64,000 nucleotides of DNA, from NCBI RefSeq assembly GCF_900230185.1, contig NZ_OCSR01000001.1, positions 5,084,001-5,148,000 of the forward strand, read 5' to 3'. The notes under the pieces were generated by a model. The model was not told the DNA's origin, made no database searches, and was given only the letters and a program-made list of their open reading frames with translations. Positions 1 to 7,866 of the stretch are shown here, piece after piece. This DNA is from Burkholderia sp. OK233 (GTDB lineage: Bacteria > Pseudomonadota > Gammaproteobacteria > Burkholderiales > Burkholderiaceae). The position numbers were made by a program, and so were the translations under genes. Within the stretch, counting starts at the first letter, position 1. The number at the start of each line of letters is the position of its first letter.

Positions 1-679
1 CCGCGAGAACACCGTCGATCTTTGGATTTGACTGAATCAGGTTTTCCATCACCTGAAGCGCCTGCAAACGCTGATAGTTCGCAGGCTGGGAGGCAAGGAG
101 CTTGACGTTCGGAAATTCCTCCAGCGCCTTGTGAAAGCCGCGGACCCGTTCGTCACTCGTGGTGGAGCCCTTCACACCTTCAAGAATGACGACATTGCCT
201 GTCCCGCCCAGGCTCTTCAGCAGATAGCGGCCGACGTCCAGCCCCAGATTGAAGTCATCGGCAACGACGACGGAGGCGAATTTTCCGCCTGCAACCCGGT
301 CGTTGTAGTTGATGATCGGGATACCGATCGCGTTGACCTTCTCGATCTCCGGAACGACGCCATGAGGATTGACGCCCATGAACAGCACGACGCTGGGTTT
401 CTTGACACTGACGTCCTCGAGCTCGCTGAGCTGTTCGCCAAGATCATTGGGCCGCGTCGGCGCGTAATGGGTCACCGAAACGCCAAGCTCCTTTGCCGCC
501 GCATCGACGCCGGCATGGACGAGCGCGAAATGTGGATCGACCTGATTCTTGTAGAAGGCCGCAACAGTCTCGCCTGTCGCAAATGCGTTTGGCGCTGTGG
601 CAATGCCCAGTGCGAGCGCACAGGTGATGAGAATGCGTTTTTTCGCCAGTCGGCTCGTCAGTTCCGTCGTCAGTTTCAA
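1..679 (-). CDS. Sugar-type ABC transporter periplasmic binding protein (partial)
   Basis: Partial gene running off the left edge. I read it from a TTG start at 679 with a GGAG-type ribosome site just upstream. The first ~34 residues form a signal peptide: basic start, hydrophobic LITCALALGIATAP core, cleavage near AFA. The mature part has the LacI/ribose-binding fold signature of Peripla_BP_4 proteins: ALVHAGVDAAAKELGV, VVLFMGVNPHGVVPEIEKVN, a GIPIINYND strand and the QALQVMENLIQSNPKIDGVLA segment. It should bind a sugar, polyol or similar small ligand in the periplasm and feed a permease/ATPase that would lie left of the window. It is divergent from the LacI regulator, and the space between holds two LacI-type palindromes, so repression relieved by ligand is likely. 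The ligand cannot be read from sequence. Confidence 0.85.
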   Translation of the reverse strand, partial: MKLTTELTSRLAKKRILITCALALGIATAPNAFATGETVAAFYKNQVDPHFALVHAGVDAAAKELGVSVTHYAPTRPNDLGEQLSELEDVSVKKPSVVLFMGVNPHGVVPEIEKVNAIGIPIINYNDRVAGGKFASVVVADDFNLGLDVGRYLLKSLGGTGNVVILEGVKGSTTSDERVRGFHKALEEFPNVKLLASQPANYQRLQALQVMENLIQSNPKIDGVLA

Positions 680-794
680 GGTCGTCTCCGTTTAACTGTT
701 TTTCGGCGGGCCTCAAGCGAGTGCCCTGGTCCAGTACGCCAGCCCGGTTGAAGGAAGCAACCCGGGAAGCACCTCCAATCTTGCGCACAACTCA

Positions 795-808
795 TGCAAT
801 CGATTGCT
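795..808. promoter_or_regulatory. LacI-type operator candidate O1
   Basis: TGCAATCGATTGCT contains a perfect 12-bp palindrome (GCAATCGATTGC, 796-807) with the central CG typical of LacI/GalR operators. It lies between the divergent binding-protein gene (start 679) and the LacI gene (start ~997). Near-identical palindromes occur at 885-898 and 7411-7424. Confidence 0.6.
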
Positions 809-884
809 TAAAAGCAAATCAATTATTAAGCTCCTACTGCATCACGCCTGCTATTCGAACTCTTTTGTCGTTCGACAATCTTTA

Positions 885-898
885 TGCAAACGTATGCA
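885..898. promoter_or_regulatory. LacI-type operator candidate O2
   Basis: TGCAAACGTATGCA is a 14-bp inverted repeat with one mismatched pair and a central CG, about 100 bp upstream of the LacI start. It matches the sites at 795-808 and 7411-7424 (TGCAA-CG-TTGCA-like), fitting autoregulation and control of the divergent binding-protein gene. Confidence 0.55.
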
Positions 899-996
899 TA
901 TACTATCCCGGCAGATACCTTTGTCAATTCATTTATGACACCCAGCGCATAGGGTTTGTACTTGCAACATTGAGAGCAACCCTTTGCACCTATACA

Positions 997-2094
997 ATGA
1001 CTTCCATGGCCAAAACATCAGAACCCCGGGCATCGAGCCGCGTCACCATTCGCGAAGTCGCGCTGCATGCGTGTGTCAACGCGTCGACGGTTTCGCGAGC
1101 CCTCAATCCTGCAACCCGTCACCTGATTGGGGATGAAGTCGTCCGCAGAGTGCTGGCGTCCGCGAAATCGCTGGGTTACCGGCAGAACAAGCTCGCTTCC
1201 GCACTTCGCGGCGGCCAGTCAAGGGTGGTCGGGGTGTGCCTGCCCGATATCGAGAACCCGGTGTTCCCGCCGATTGTTTGTGGCATTGAAGAAGAACTGG
1301 CTGCCGAAGGCTATGGCGTCCTCATCGCCAACACCGTTGGCACGTTGAAAGACCAGGAGCGCATGCTCGAGCAAATGCTCGAGCGCCAGGTTGACGGCCT
1401 GGTCCTGGCAACCGCGGCTCGTCACGACCCGCTAGTACGACGCTGCATCCTGGATGGCATACCCCTCGTGCTGGTGAATCGCGCGGAGGAAGGCGGACAG
1501 GTGCCGGAAGTGATCAACGATGACTTCCTCTCCATGAAGCTTGCGGTCGATCACCTGGTGAAGCTGGGGCACAAGCGAATTGCACATCTCGCCGGCCCTG
1601 AGCGCCTGGCAACCGGGCTCTCGCGAATCCAGGGCTTCCAGATGGCGACGCAGCAGCATCGCCTGACCGCGACCGTTATCCTCGAGGCCGCCGAGTTCAC
1701 CCGTGAAGCGGGCCGGGTGGCCTGCGACCAGTTGTTGAAGGAGCACAGAAGCGTGACTGCGATCATTGCCGCCAATGACCTGATCGCGCTGGGATGCTAT
1801 GACGTGTTTGCGGAACAACGTCTGGTGTGTCCGAAAGATATTTCGCTCATCGGTCACAACGACATGCCGCTTCTCGACATGCTCCATCCGCCATTAACTA
1901 CGCTGCGCATCCAGCACCGCGAAATGGGCCGCCAGGCCGCAAGACTGCTGCTCGGGATGATCGCGGCGCCCGGCGCGGCCCCACACCGCATTACGCTCCC
2001 TCCCGAACTGATGGTTCGCGGCTCGACTGCCATGCCACGCAACGCACCGCTACGAGCGAGAGCACCGAAAACCGCGCCCGCTTCTCCGGAGTAA
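997..2094 (+). CDS. LacI-family transcriptional regulator
   Basis: About 365 residues, a normal LacI/GalR length. The N-terminal helix-turn-helix is clear (VTIREVALHACVNASTVSRA), followed by the hinge NKLASALRGGQS with the minor-groove leucine, then a periplasmic-binding-like effector domain from VVGVCLPDIENPVF to the end (GLVLATAAR, HLVKLGHKRIAHLAG, IIAANDLIALGCYDVF, LIGHNDMPL). I chose ATG 997; ATG 1006 is equally possible. The open frame extends to 721, but that extra N-terminus has no family similarity and covers the operators. The gene is divergent from the binding protein at 1-679 and convergent with the AraC gene. Palindromes at 795, 885 and 7411 suggest it controls itself, the importer and the dioxygenase operon. 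The inducer is unknown. Confidence 0.9.
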   Translation: MTSMAKTSEPRASSRVTIREVALHACVNASTVSRALNPATRHLIGDEVVRRVLASAKSLGYRQNKLASALRGGQSRVVGVCLPDIENPVFPPIVCGIEEELAAEGYGVLIANTVGTLKDQERMLEQMLERQVDGLVLATAARHDPLVRRCILDGIPLVLVNRAEEGGQVPEVINDDFLSMKLAVDHLVKLGHKRIAHLAGPERLATGLSRIQGFQMATQQHRLTATVILEAAEFTREAGRVACDQLLKEHRSVTAIIAANDLIALGCYDVFAEQRLVCPKDISLIGHNDMPLLDMLHPPLTTLRIQHREMGRQAARLLLGMIAAPGAAPHRITLPPELMVRGSTAMPRNAPLRARAPKTAPASPE

Positions 2095-2099
2095 GCACA

Positions 2100-2129
2100 G
2101 AAGCGCTAAGGTTCAACCTGAAGCGCTTC
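2100..2129. terminator. Bidirectional hairpin between convergent lacI and araC genes
   Basis: GAAGCGCT (2100-2107) pairs perfectly with AGCGCTTC (2122-2129) across a 14-nt loop. It begins 5 bp after the LacI stop and overlaps the last codons of the convergent AraC gene. There is no long T-run, so termination efficiency is uncertain. Confidence 0.45.
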
Positions 2130-2880
2130 GCTCAGGCGGCCTGATGCGTTGAAGCGCGAGCCATTCGCGCGGCGCATTGCCGATCCGTGATTTAAAGAAC
2201 GTCGAAAACGCACTCGATGTAAATCCGAGAACACGGGCCGTCTCCGCCACGGAAATCCCGTGTACAAGTGCGCACATCGCCGCCCCTACCTGCACCTCCC
2301 GGCGCCATCGGCCGACACTCGCGCCCAGTTCTTTGGTAAAGATCCGGCTCAAGGTACGGCAGCTGACTCCGGCCCGGCTTGCCGCTTCCTCGAGCGCCAT
2401 ATCCCTGGTTGGATGCATGAGCAGCTCCTCGCATAGCGCCGCGACGCGGCTTCCCGATGACGGCATGCGAACAGCAAAATGCCCAGCAATTTCAGGCTCC
2501 GCGCGCAGTTCATCGGCTAGCAGAGCCACGACCGCGGCATATGAGCGTTCGATAATCGATCGTTGAGTCGCCGAGAATATCGCGATCAATACGTCGGAGC
2601 AGTTTAGAACGCGCGCTGCCGGTACAAAATCGGCGCTCAGGCCGGTATCGATTCGAAGCGCGCAAATATCAGCTTCATACACGGCGGAGACGCTATGTGT
2701 GACGGACGGCGGAAGCCAGATGCCATTGCCTGGTGTCACACAGTACGCGCGTCGCCCTGCCGTTATCCACACGCCGCCTTGCCGCACATAGAGAAAGCAC
2801 CCGACAGCGGCGGTTTGGGCATGCCGCTGCTCACCAGCGCCAAGCCGTAAATCCGTCGAAACACAGGTGGAGTCGATCAC
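2113..2880 (-). CDS. AraC-family transcriptional regulator (cupin sensor plus HTH)
   Basis: I start this at GTG 2880, preceded by AGAGG six bases upstream, giving 255 residues. A longer frame opens at 3078, but its extra arginine/cysteine-rich 66 residues lie over the cupin gene and look like an off-frame reading. The N-terminal half is an AraC_binding-type cupin (GCFLYVRQGGVWITAG, GNGIWLPPSVTHSV). The C-terminal ~100 residues carry two helix-turn-helix motifs (MALEEAASRAGVSCRTLSRIF and SVAETARVLGFTSSAFSTFF). It is the last gene of the leftward dioxygenase run, so it may respond to a pathway metabolite. That role is inferred; the fold and DNA-binding function are clear. Confidence 0.85.
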   Translation of the reverse strand: MIDSTCVSTDLRLGAGEQRHAQTAAVGCFLYVRQGGVWITAGRRAYCVTPGNGIWLPPSVTHSVSAVYEADICALRIDTGLSADFVPAARVLNCSDVLIAIFSATQRSIIERSYAAVVALLADELRAEPEIAGHFAVRMPSSGSRVAALCEELLMHPTRDMALEEAASRAGVSCRTLSRIFTKELGASVGRWRREVQVGAAMCALVHGISVAETARVLGFTSSAFSTFFKSRIGNAPREWLALQRIRPPERSASG

Positions 2881-2941
2881 ATGCCACCTCTGCGGGGCGC
2901 CGTAGAAAGCACGCCAACGGTTGCCACTGCCTGCCGGTTCA

Positions 2942-3292
2942 TCAGCAGTGCTCAGGCCGCAGAAACGGCATCGCAAGCAGAACCTTCGCCGGACTGCGGG
3001 AACGGTTGTGCAATGCGCGCCGTTCTCCCGGCGCAATGCGGCACGAATCGAACGCCGCGAGAATAGCCTCGCCTTCATCGATCATCACGATGACTTCACC
3101 TTCCAGCACCACATAATGTTTTTCAACGGGAGACGCGTCCGATGTGGTGTAGCCACCCGGCTCGATTGTCGAAACGCCTAGCCACAGCGACTCTGCCGGT
3201 CCGGCTTCATGGCCTTGAAGACGGACGCACCGCATCGAAAAGTGGTTGGGCGGAAAATATTCGGGCGCCTCGTCAAAGCGGGTTACGTTCAT
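2942..3292 (-). CDS. Small cupin-domain protein
   Basis: A 116-residue single-domain cupin. The beta-barrel pattern is visible in VSTIEPGGYTTSDASPVEKHYVVLEGEVIVMIDEGEA (motif 1 region with His and Glu as possible metal ligands), then CRIAPGERRALHN and VLLAMPF (motif 2 region). Small cupins of this kind bind a metal and act as isomerases, dioxygenase-like enzymes or ligand sensors; which applies cannot be read here. Its ATG overlaps the TGA of the reductase upstream (ATGA), so the two are translationally coupled. It sits between the reductase and the AraC regulator in the dioxygenase run. Confidence 0.75.
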   Translation of the reverse strand: MNVTRFDEAPEYFPPNHFSMRCVRLQGHEAGPAESLWLGVSTIEPGGYTTSDASPVEKHYVVLEGEVIVMIDEGEAILAAFDSCRIAPGERRALHNRSRSPAKVLLAMPFLRPEHC

Positions 3293-4266
3293 GGCTTGAG
3301 CAGAACCCGGTTAGCCGCGCCGCGAAAAACGGCCTGATACGCGAGCGCTGCGTCGGAGAGATCGAAGACAAAATTCTCCACGATGGGAAACGGCTTTAAC
3401 GTGCCCCGCTCGAAAGCCGGCAGCAACGCATCGAGAATGAGCGCGCCTTCCGTGCTGTCGAGTGCGAGCGTATCGATACCGACATAGGTGTGCTGCCCCC
3501 GATAGAACGTAAAGATGTCAAATGGCACCGGACGTTCGATGGTAGAGATGAAAATCTGCGTCCCTCGCACCGCCATGGCCTTGTTGGCCTTTTCGAAGTA
3601 TGGACTGCCAACCGTGTTGTACACGATGTCCGCGCCGTGGCCATCCGTCAATTGACGAACCACCTCGTCGAGGTTTTTCGACGAGGCGTCGATCATGGTG
3701 ACGTCGGCGTTCGCATGGCCGATGTACGGCGCATTCGTGCGTTCGACACCAAACACCTTCGCCCCAGCCTGAGTCGCAAGTTGTATTGCTGCTTGCCCCA
3801 CCTTCCCGTTTGCACCCAGCACGAGGACAACGTCGTCTCGTTCCACCCCTCCGGCTCGGTGCAGTCCTTCGAAGGCGGTAACGAATGGGACGCCGATCGC
3901 GCCCGCCTCCTCCATGGTCAGATTGCCCGGCTTGGCGCGCACGCTGCCCACGGGCACAGCGAGATAGCCCGCATGCGTGCCATCGCGCCGGATACCCAGC
4001 TCGCCGCCACTGCCCCACACCTCCTTTCCGAGCATCTCCTCAGGCCCCTCGACAACAATGCCAGCATAATCCCGCCCCGGCGTGCGTGGCCACACCGCAT
4101 GCGGCATGAAGCCCAGCACGGCCTTCACGTCGCTTGGATTCACCGCGGCACTCACCACGCGCACGAGACACTCGGCAAAGTGGACGTCCGGCGCATCTTG
4201 CGCGCCAATGTGCAGATCGAGCGAGTCGATATCGGCGCTCTTTTCCAATACACGAACTGTTTTCAT
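3289..4266 (-). CDS. Zeta-crystallin-type NADPH:quinone reductase / zinc-less MDR alcohol dehydrogenase
   Basis: A 325-residue medium-chain dehydrogenase/reductase. The N-terminal GroES-like domain has VNPSDVKAVLG and PRTPGRDYAGIVVE; the Rossmann domain has the nucleotide motif VLVLGANGKVGQAAIQLA and the HGADIVYNTVGSPYF segment. The structural-zinc cysteines of classical alcohol dehydrogenases are absent, so this is the quinone oxidoreductase/enoyl reductase branch, acting on a double bond or carbonyl with NAD(P)H. In this operon it is one of two candidate reductases (with the SDR at 5714-6463) for maleylacetate produced by ring cleavage. That is inference. It overlaps the cupin by ATGA. Confidence 0.85.
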   Translation of the reverse strand: MKTVRVLEKSADIDSLDLHIGAQDAPDVHFAECLVRVVSAAVNPSDVKAVLGFMPHAVWPRTPGRDYAGIVVEGPEEMLGKEVWGSGGELGIRRDGTHAGYLAVPVGSVRAKPGNLTMEEAGAIGVPFVTAFEGLHRAGGVERDDVVLVLGANGKVGQAAIQLATQAGAKVFGVERTNAPYIGHANADVTMIDASSKNLDEVVRQLTDGHGADIVYNTVGSPYFEKANKAMAVRGTQIFISTIERPVPFDIFTFYRGQHTYVGIDTLALDSTEGALILDALLPAFERGTLKPFPIVENFVFDLSDAALAYQAVFRGAANRVLLKP

Positions 4267-4278
4267 TTTTTTTATTTC

Positions 4279-4818
4279 CTAAAAGGTCAAGATGACAGGT
4301 CGGGCGGTTCTGTAACGCTCGGAAAGTGCCACGTAGCGGGTAGCAGACGCTGCCATTCCCTCGAATTCTTCGTCACTAAGCGTGCGCAACAGGCGCGCCG
4401 GATTTCCCGCCCACAACTCACCCGCACCCACGACCTTGCGTGCCGTGAGGACCGCCCCTGCGGCCAGCATGCCGCCTGACTTAACGACGGCCCCATCGAG
4501 TACGCGCGCACCGAATCCGACAAACCCCGTGTCTTCTATGGTGCAGGCGTGCAAAATCGCGCCATGGCCAACGGTCACGTCATCGCCGATGATCACGGGC
4601 AGACCGTTGGTCGTGCCGTGGATGACCGTACCGTCCTGGATGTTCGTGCGCATGCCGATCACAATTTTCTGGACGTCGCCGCGCAGCACGCAGTTGTACC
4701 AAACGGACGACTGGCGACCTATGGTCACGTCGCCGACAAGCGTCGTGCCATGGGCGATGTAAGCGCTCGGATCCACTGTTGGCGCGCCGAATACCGACGC
4801 GTCCTGAAGCGCGCTCAT
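4279..4818 (-). CDS. Gamma-class carbonic anhydrase-like hexapeptide-repeat protein
   Basis: A 179-residue left-handed beta-helix protein with repeated hexapeptides (LVGDVTIGRQSSVWYN, VIGMRTNIQDGTVIHG, VIIGDDVTVGHGAILHACTIED, VGFGARVLDGAVVKSG). Histidines expected to bind metal in the gamma-carbonic-anhydrase family are visible in TVIHG and VGHGAILH. Length fits the YrdA/PaaY/CaiE branch, which often accompanies aromatic or CoA-ester pathways; PaaY is a thioesterase for a misformed CoA product. A housekeeping or protective role in this operon is plausible but unproven. Its ATG overlaps the TGA of the BKACE gene upstream (ATGA), so it is in the same transcript. Confidence 0.85.
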   Translation of the reverse strand: MSALQDASVFGAPTVDPSAYIAHGTTLVGDVTIGRQSSVWYNCVLRGDVQKIVIGMRTNIQDGTVIHGTTNGLPVIIGDDVTVGHGAILHACTIEDTGFVGFGARVLDGAVVKSGGMLAAGAVLTARKVVGAGELWAGNPARLLRTLSDEEFEGMAASATRYVALSERYRTARPVILTF

Positions 4819-5696
4819 CGGCTCAGCCCCAGAAGCTCGCGAGCCTCCTGGCAGGTCGCCAGTTCGCCTCCGAGCGAATGCACAATGTCGCGTGCACGCG
4901 TAACCAGTTCCGCATTGCTTTCGGCGAGCACACCTTTGGCGATGTAAATGTTGTCTTCAAGTCCGACCCGGACATGGCCGCCCGCCAACCATGACTGGGC
5001 GACGATCGGAAATTCGAAACGGCCGACACCGAAAGCCGACCAGACGGCGTGACGGGGCAGCAGGTTACGCGCGTAGAGAAGCGTTTCCGGACTGGCCGAG
5101 AAGCCGTATTTGACGCCCATCACCAGGGTCCAAAGCCCCGGTCCGTCAAGAACGCCCTCCTTGATCAGGTCCAACGCGAGGTGCAAGTCACCAGAGTCGA
5201 AAATCTCAAGCTCAGGCTTGACGCCCGCCTCGCGGATGACGTGGGCCATGCGCGTGACATTCTTAGGTGTATTGATGACAACGTCGCCGCCGGAATTCAT
5301 CGTGTTCAGATCGAGGCTGCAGATGTCCGGCTTGAGTTCGAGAATATGCTCGACGCGCTTTTCCGGCGGCAGCAATGTGGTGCCTGGCGCCGCGACTCTG
5401 GGGTCGCCGTCGCTCGGGATAAAGCGGCCGCCAGGGCCCGTGGTCAGATTGATGATGAGATCGACATTCACCGCCCGGATGCGCTCGATGACTTCCCGGT
5501 AAAGCGCCACATCCATCGAGGGTCGCCCCGTCTCGGGATCACGCACGTGGATGTGAACGGCGGCCGCGCCGGCGCGTGCCGCCTCGAGCGAGGCGGACGC
5601 GATCTGCCCGGGTGTGATCGGCAGCCGCGGATGCTGCTCCGGTTTGGTGATATTGCCTGTTACAGCGCAGGTGATGATGGTCTTGCGGGAATGCAT
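4815..5696 (-). CDS. BKACE family beta-keto acid cleavage enzyme (DUF849)
   Basis: A 293-residue TIM-barrel protein of the DUF849/3-keto-5-aminohexanoate-cleavage family. The start IITCAVTGNIT and the metal-binding HIHVRDPETGRPSMD (His48, His50) are diagnostic; LIINLTTGPGG and SLDLNTMN are further family segments. Known members use zinc and acetyl-CoA to convert a beta-keto acid into acetoacetate plus a CoA ester. After ring cleavage by the neighbouring dioxygenase, the expected beta-keto acid would be 3-oxoadipate, giving acetoacetate and succinyl-CoA and bypassing the usual transferase/thiolase pair. This substrate is inferred from context. It lies between the SDR and the hexapeptide protein in a leftward operon. 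Confidence 0.85.
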   Translation of the reverse strand: MHSRKTIITCAVTGNITKPEQHPRLPITPGQIASASLEAARAGAAAVHIHVRDPETGRPSMDVALYREVIERIRAVNVDLIINLTTGPGGRFIPSDGDPRVAAPGTTLLPPEKRVEHILELKPDICSLDLNTMNSGGDVVINTPKNVTRMAHVIREAGVKPELEIFDSGDLHLALDLIKEGVLDGPGLWTLVMGVKYGFSASPETLLYARNLLPRHAVWSAFGVGRFEFPIVAQSWLAGGHVRVGLEDNIYIAKGVLAESNAELVTRARDIVHSLGGELATCQEARELLGLSR

Positions 5697-5713
5697 GTCA
5701 GACCTCGCTGTAA

Positions 5714-6463
5714 CTAGTTCAGGCGACGGCCACCGTCCACGACGATGGTCACCCCAGTGCTGAATTTCAGATGAGTGGCGCAGGCTTCGATGGCCGCTGC
5801 GATATCGTCCGGCGTCCCGATGCGGCCCAGTGGCGTGGTGGCAGCGACCTTGTCGTTGAAGTCAACGCCACGGCCGGGAACGAACGACGTGTCGACCACC
5901 CCCGGGGATACGTTAAGGACACGAATGCGAGGGGCAAGCGCGCGGCCAAGCGACGCCGCCATCACATCAAGCCCGGCTTTGGCCGCGCAGTAGGCGATGT
6001 TGCTGCCATTGCCCGTCGCGCCGGAAATCGAGGAAACGTTGACGACCAGGCCGTCCCCCGACGCGTCGAGCAGCTCGCGAAAAGCGCGGATGGCCGCGAA
6101 TTGTCCGCGCCAGTTGACCTTCAGAATCTCATCGATCAGTTCGTCGGTGAGCGCATCCAGGTCGGAATGCTTGACGGGCTGGGTGAAGCCTGCCGTGTTC
6201 ACGAGAATATCCGCGCGTCCATACCGGTCGCGCACCAACCCGGCCAGCGCGTTCAGACTCGCGCTCGCGGTAATGGCCGCGAGCGCCGCGGTGTGGCCCT
6301 CGCCCGGCAGATCGTCGGCCACGCGCTGCGCTCGGGCCAGGTCATGCTGACCGACGACTACGACGCGGGCGCCAGCTTGCGCAAGACGGTGGGCTGCAGC
6401 AGTGCCGATACCTCCGGTTCCGCCCAGGATGACCGCGACCTTCCCTGAAAGTGTGTTGGACAC
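5714..6463 (-). CDS. Short-chain dehydrogenase/reductase
   Basis: A 249-residue classical SDR. The cofactor motif VILGGTGGIG is near the N-terminus, VNTAGF corresponds to the NNAG strand, VNVSSISGATG supplies the catalytic serine, YCAAK is the Tyr-x-x-x-Lys active site, and VNVSPGVVDT follows. All catalytic residues are intact, so it should be an NAD(P)-dependent oxidoreductase. It sits 14 bp after the dioxygenase and 17 bp before the BKACE gene, well placed to reduce a ring-cleavage product or to dehydrogenate an upstream alcohol. The substrate cannot be assigned from sequence. Confidence 0.88.
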   Translation of the reverse strand: MSNTLSGKVAVILGGTGGIGTAAAHRLAQAGARVVVVGQHDLARAQRVADDLPGEGHTAALAAITASASLNALAGLVRDRYGRADILVNTAGFTQPVKHSDLDALTDELIDEILKVNWRGQFAAIRAFRELLDASGDGLVVNVSSISGATGNGSNIAYCAAKAGLDVMAASLGRALAPRIRVLNVSPGVVDTSFVPGRGVDFNDKVAATTPLGRIGTPDDIAAAIEACATHLKFSTGVTIVVDGGRRLN

Positions 6464-6477
6464 GTGAGACCTCTTCT

Positions 6478-7392
6478 TTACTTGATGGGGGGCGTTGGGT
6501 AGGTCGGCGTGCCTTCGGCAAGGACGAAGTCGTACTCGAGCGTGTAGTACAGCCTGTCTACGTCCTGCTTCGGGCCCGTACCGGAATCGTGGCGCTGAAA
6601 CGTGCCGACGAGACGACGGTTGACACCAAACACCACATCGGAATTCAAGTGCTCCGAGTCATCGGCGAACACTTGCGAGACCAGGGTTGCGTAGCCTTCC
6701 GCGATGATGACGAAGTGCAGATGCGCTGGCCGGAATGGGTGACGATTCTGCTTTTCGAGCAGCACGCCTACCGGCCCGTCGGTGGGCACAGGGTAGCCGG
6801 CTGGGCGCACGCTCTTGCAGGTAAAACGCCCCTCGCTGTCGGTGTAGAAGTGACCGCGCAGGTTCTTGTCGGGCTGGCTCGAGTCCTGGTTTTCATACAG
6901 GCCGACTGGCGACGCCTGCCAGACGTCGACCTTGGCGTTGGCAATAGGCTCACCCCTGGTGTTGAGCACGCGGCCGTCCACGAAGAGCGGCGCGCCGGGT
7001 GAGTTCTCGCATGCGATGCTTTTACCATTCGCATACTGCTGCGAGTCCCCCCGGTAGAACGGCCCCAACAGGGCACCCGGCGTGCGACCGCTTGCGTCCG
7101 AGTTATTCAGCAACGTAACCAGGGTCGATAGACCCAGCACGTCAGCGAGCAGAACGACCTCGTTGTGCTTGTCGTTGCAAGCCAGACCGACCGCCCTCAC
7201 GAAATCAAGGCCCTTCTCGAATTCCTCGTCGGTCAGCTTCACCTGCTTCAGGAAGGCGTGGCCGTGCTCCACCAGCGCGTCGACGATCTCCTTGAGCCGG
7301 GGATTGTCGGTCCGGCTCATTGCCGCCTTGACAACCGCGGTTATCGAAGCGGCGTCGTCGACGATGTTCTTCAGATGGTTTGAATCTGTCAC
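6478..7392 (-). CDS. Intradiol ring-cleavage dioxygenase, hydroxyquinol/catechol 1,2-dioxygenase type
   Basis: A 304-residue non-heme Fe(III) dioxygenase. The N-terminal ~100 residues match the helical dioxygenase_N dimerisation domain; the catalytic beta-sandwich follows. Iron ligands are visible: Tyr166 in GLYENQ, Tyr200 in PAGYPVP, His224 and His226 in RPAHLHF. ALLGPFYRGDS and GEPIANAKVDVWQA are family motifs. The reaction is O2-dependent cleavage between two ring hydroxyls, giving cis,cis-muconate or maleylacetate; the overall look favours hydroxyquinol, but the substrate is not certain. Start GTG 7392 has GGAGA eight bases upstream. A LacI-type palindrome lies only 19 bp upstream, so repression by the LacI protein is likely. 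First gene of the leftward operon. Confidence 0.88.
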   Translation of the reverse strand: MTDSNHLKNIVDDAASITAVVKAAMSRTDNPRLKEIVDALVEHGHAFLKQVKLTDEEFEKGLDFVRAVGLACNDKHNEVVLLADVLGLSTLVTLLNNSDASGRTPGALLGPFYRGDSQQYANGKSIACENSPGAPLFVDGRVLNTRGEPIANAKVDVWQASPVGLYENQDSSQPDKNLRGHFYTDSEGRFTCKSVRPAGYPVPTDGPVGVLLEKQNRHPFRPAHLHFVIIAEGYATLVSQVFADDSEHLNSDVVFGVNRRLVGTFQRHDSGTGPKQDVDRLYYTLEYDFVLAEGTPTYPTPPIK

Positions 7393-7866
7393 GGGTCATC
7401 TCCGTTTCAATGCAATCGTTTGCATAATAATTTGCAATCAATTGGATGTCAAAGCATATGAATGTCGCAGTTAACCCTAACTACTGGAAAAGTTCGGCGA
7501 CGTTCAATTACCCTGAACGGGCATCCGAATGCATCGGAATCGCTTCGGTGACCTCCTCGCCACGCACGGCCTGAAACGCTGGCGCCGTAACGGTGTGCCG
7601 TGCTTCAGACCGGAGTCGGTCCGCACGGAGGCTCCGCTTGCCCATGGCGCTTAATAACATTTCAGGCCTGTTTCATGGCTTTAAGGGTTCGAATTGAGTA
7701 ACGTGTAGTCGGACCTAGATGCTGCTCGCGAACCATTAACCCTCGTGGCACGCATGCAGTCGGCGGGTTTGGCGGCCAAAGCCGGTACCGGCCGTCGGCG
7801 GAGTCGCCGACTGGTTCGCTGAACGCCTGCGTCAACGATTAATGCCGGATACGGGGACGATCGACA
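7393..7866. other. Intergenic region between divergent dioxygenase operon and DoxX gene
   Basis: A 474-bp gene-free stretch. It holds the LacI-type palindrome at 7411-7424 and a degenerate second half-site (TGCAATCAATTG, from about 7434). The remainder (7460-7860) shows no convincing coding frame, RNA gene or repeat to me; it presumably contains the DoxX promoter. Confidence 0.5.
7411..7424. promoter_or_regulatory. LacI-type operator candidate O3 upstream of dioxygenase operon
   Basis: TGCAATCGTTTGCA: a 14-bp inverted repeat with one mismatched pair and a central CG, the same pattern as the sites at 795 and 885 around the LacI gene. It sits 19 bp upstream of the dioxygenase GTG, where a repressor would block transcription or early elongation. 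Confidence 0.6.

Noticed and set aside
131..751. Rightward open frame of 206 codons opposite the sugar-binding protein
   Set aside because: Arg/Asp-rich composition with no family features; the opposite strand reads as a clear binding protein with signal peptide.
3490..4479. Long rightward frame opposite the reductase and hexapeptide-protein genes
   Set aside because: His/Arg-rich antisense reading of two well-conserved genes; typical of high-GC coding DNA.
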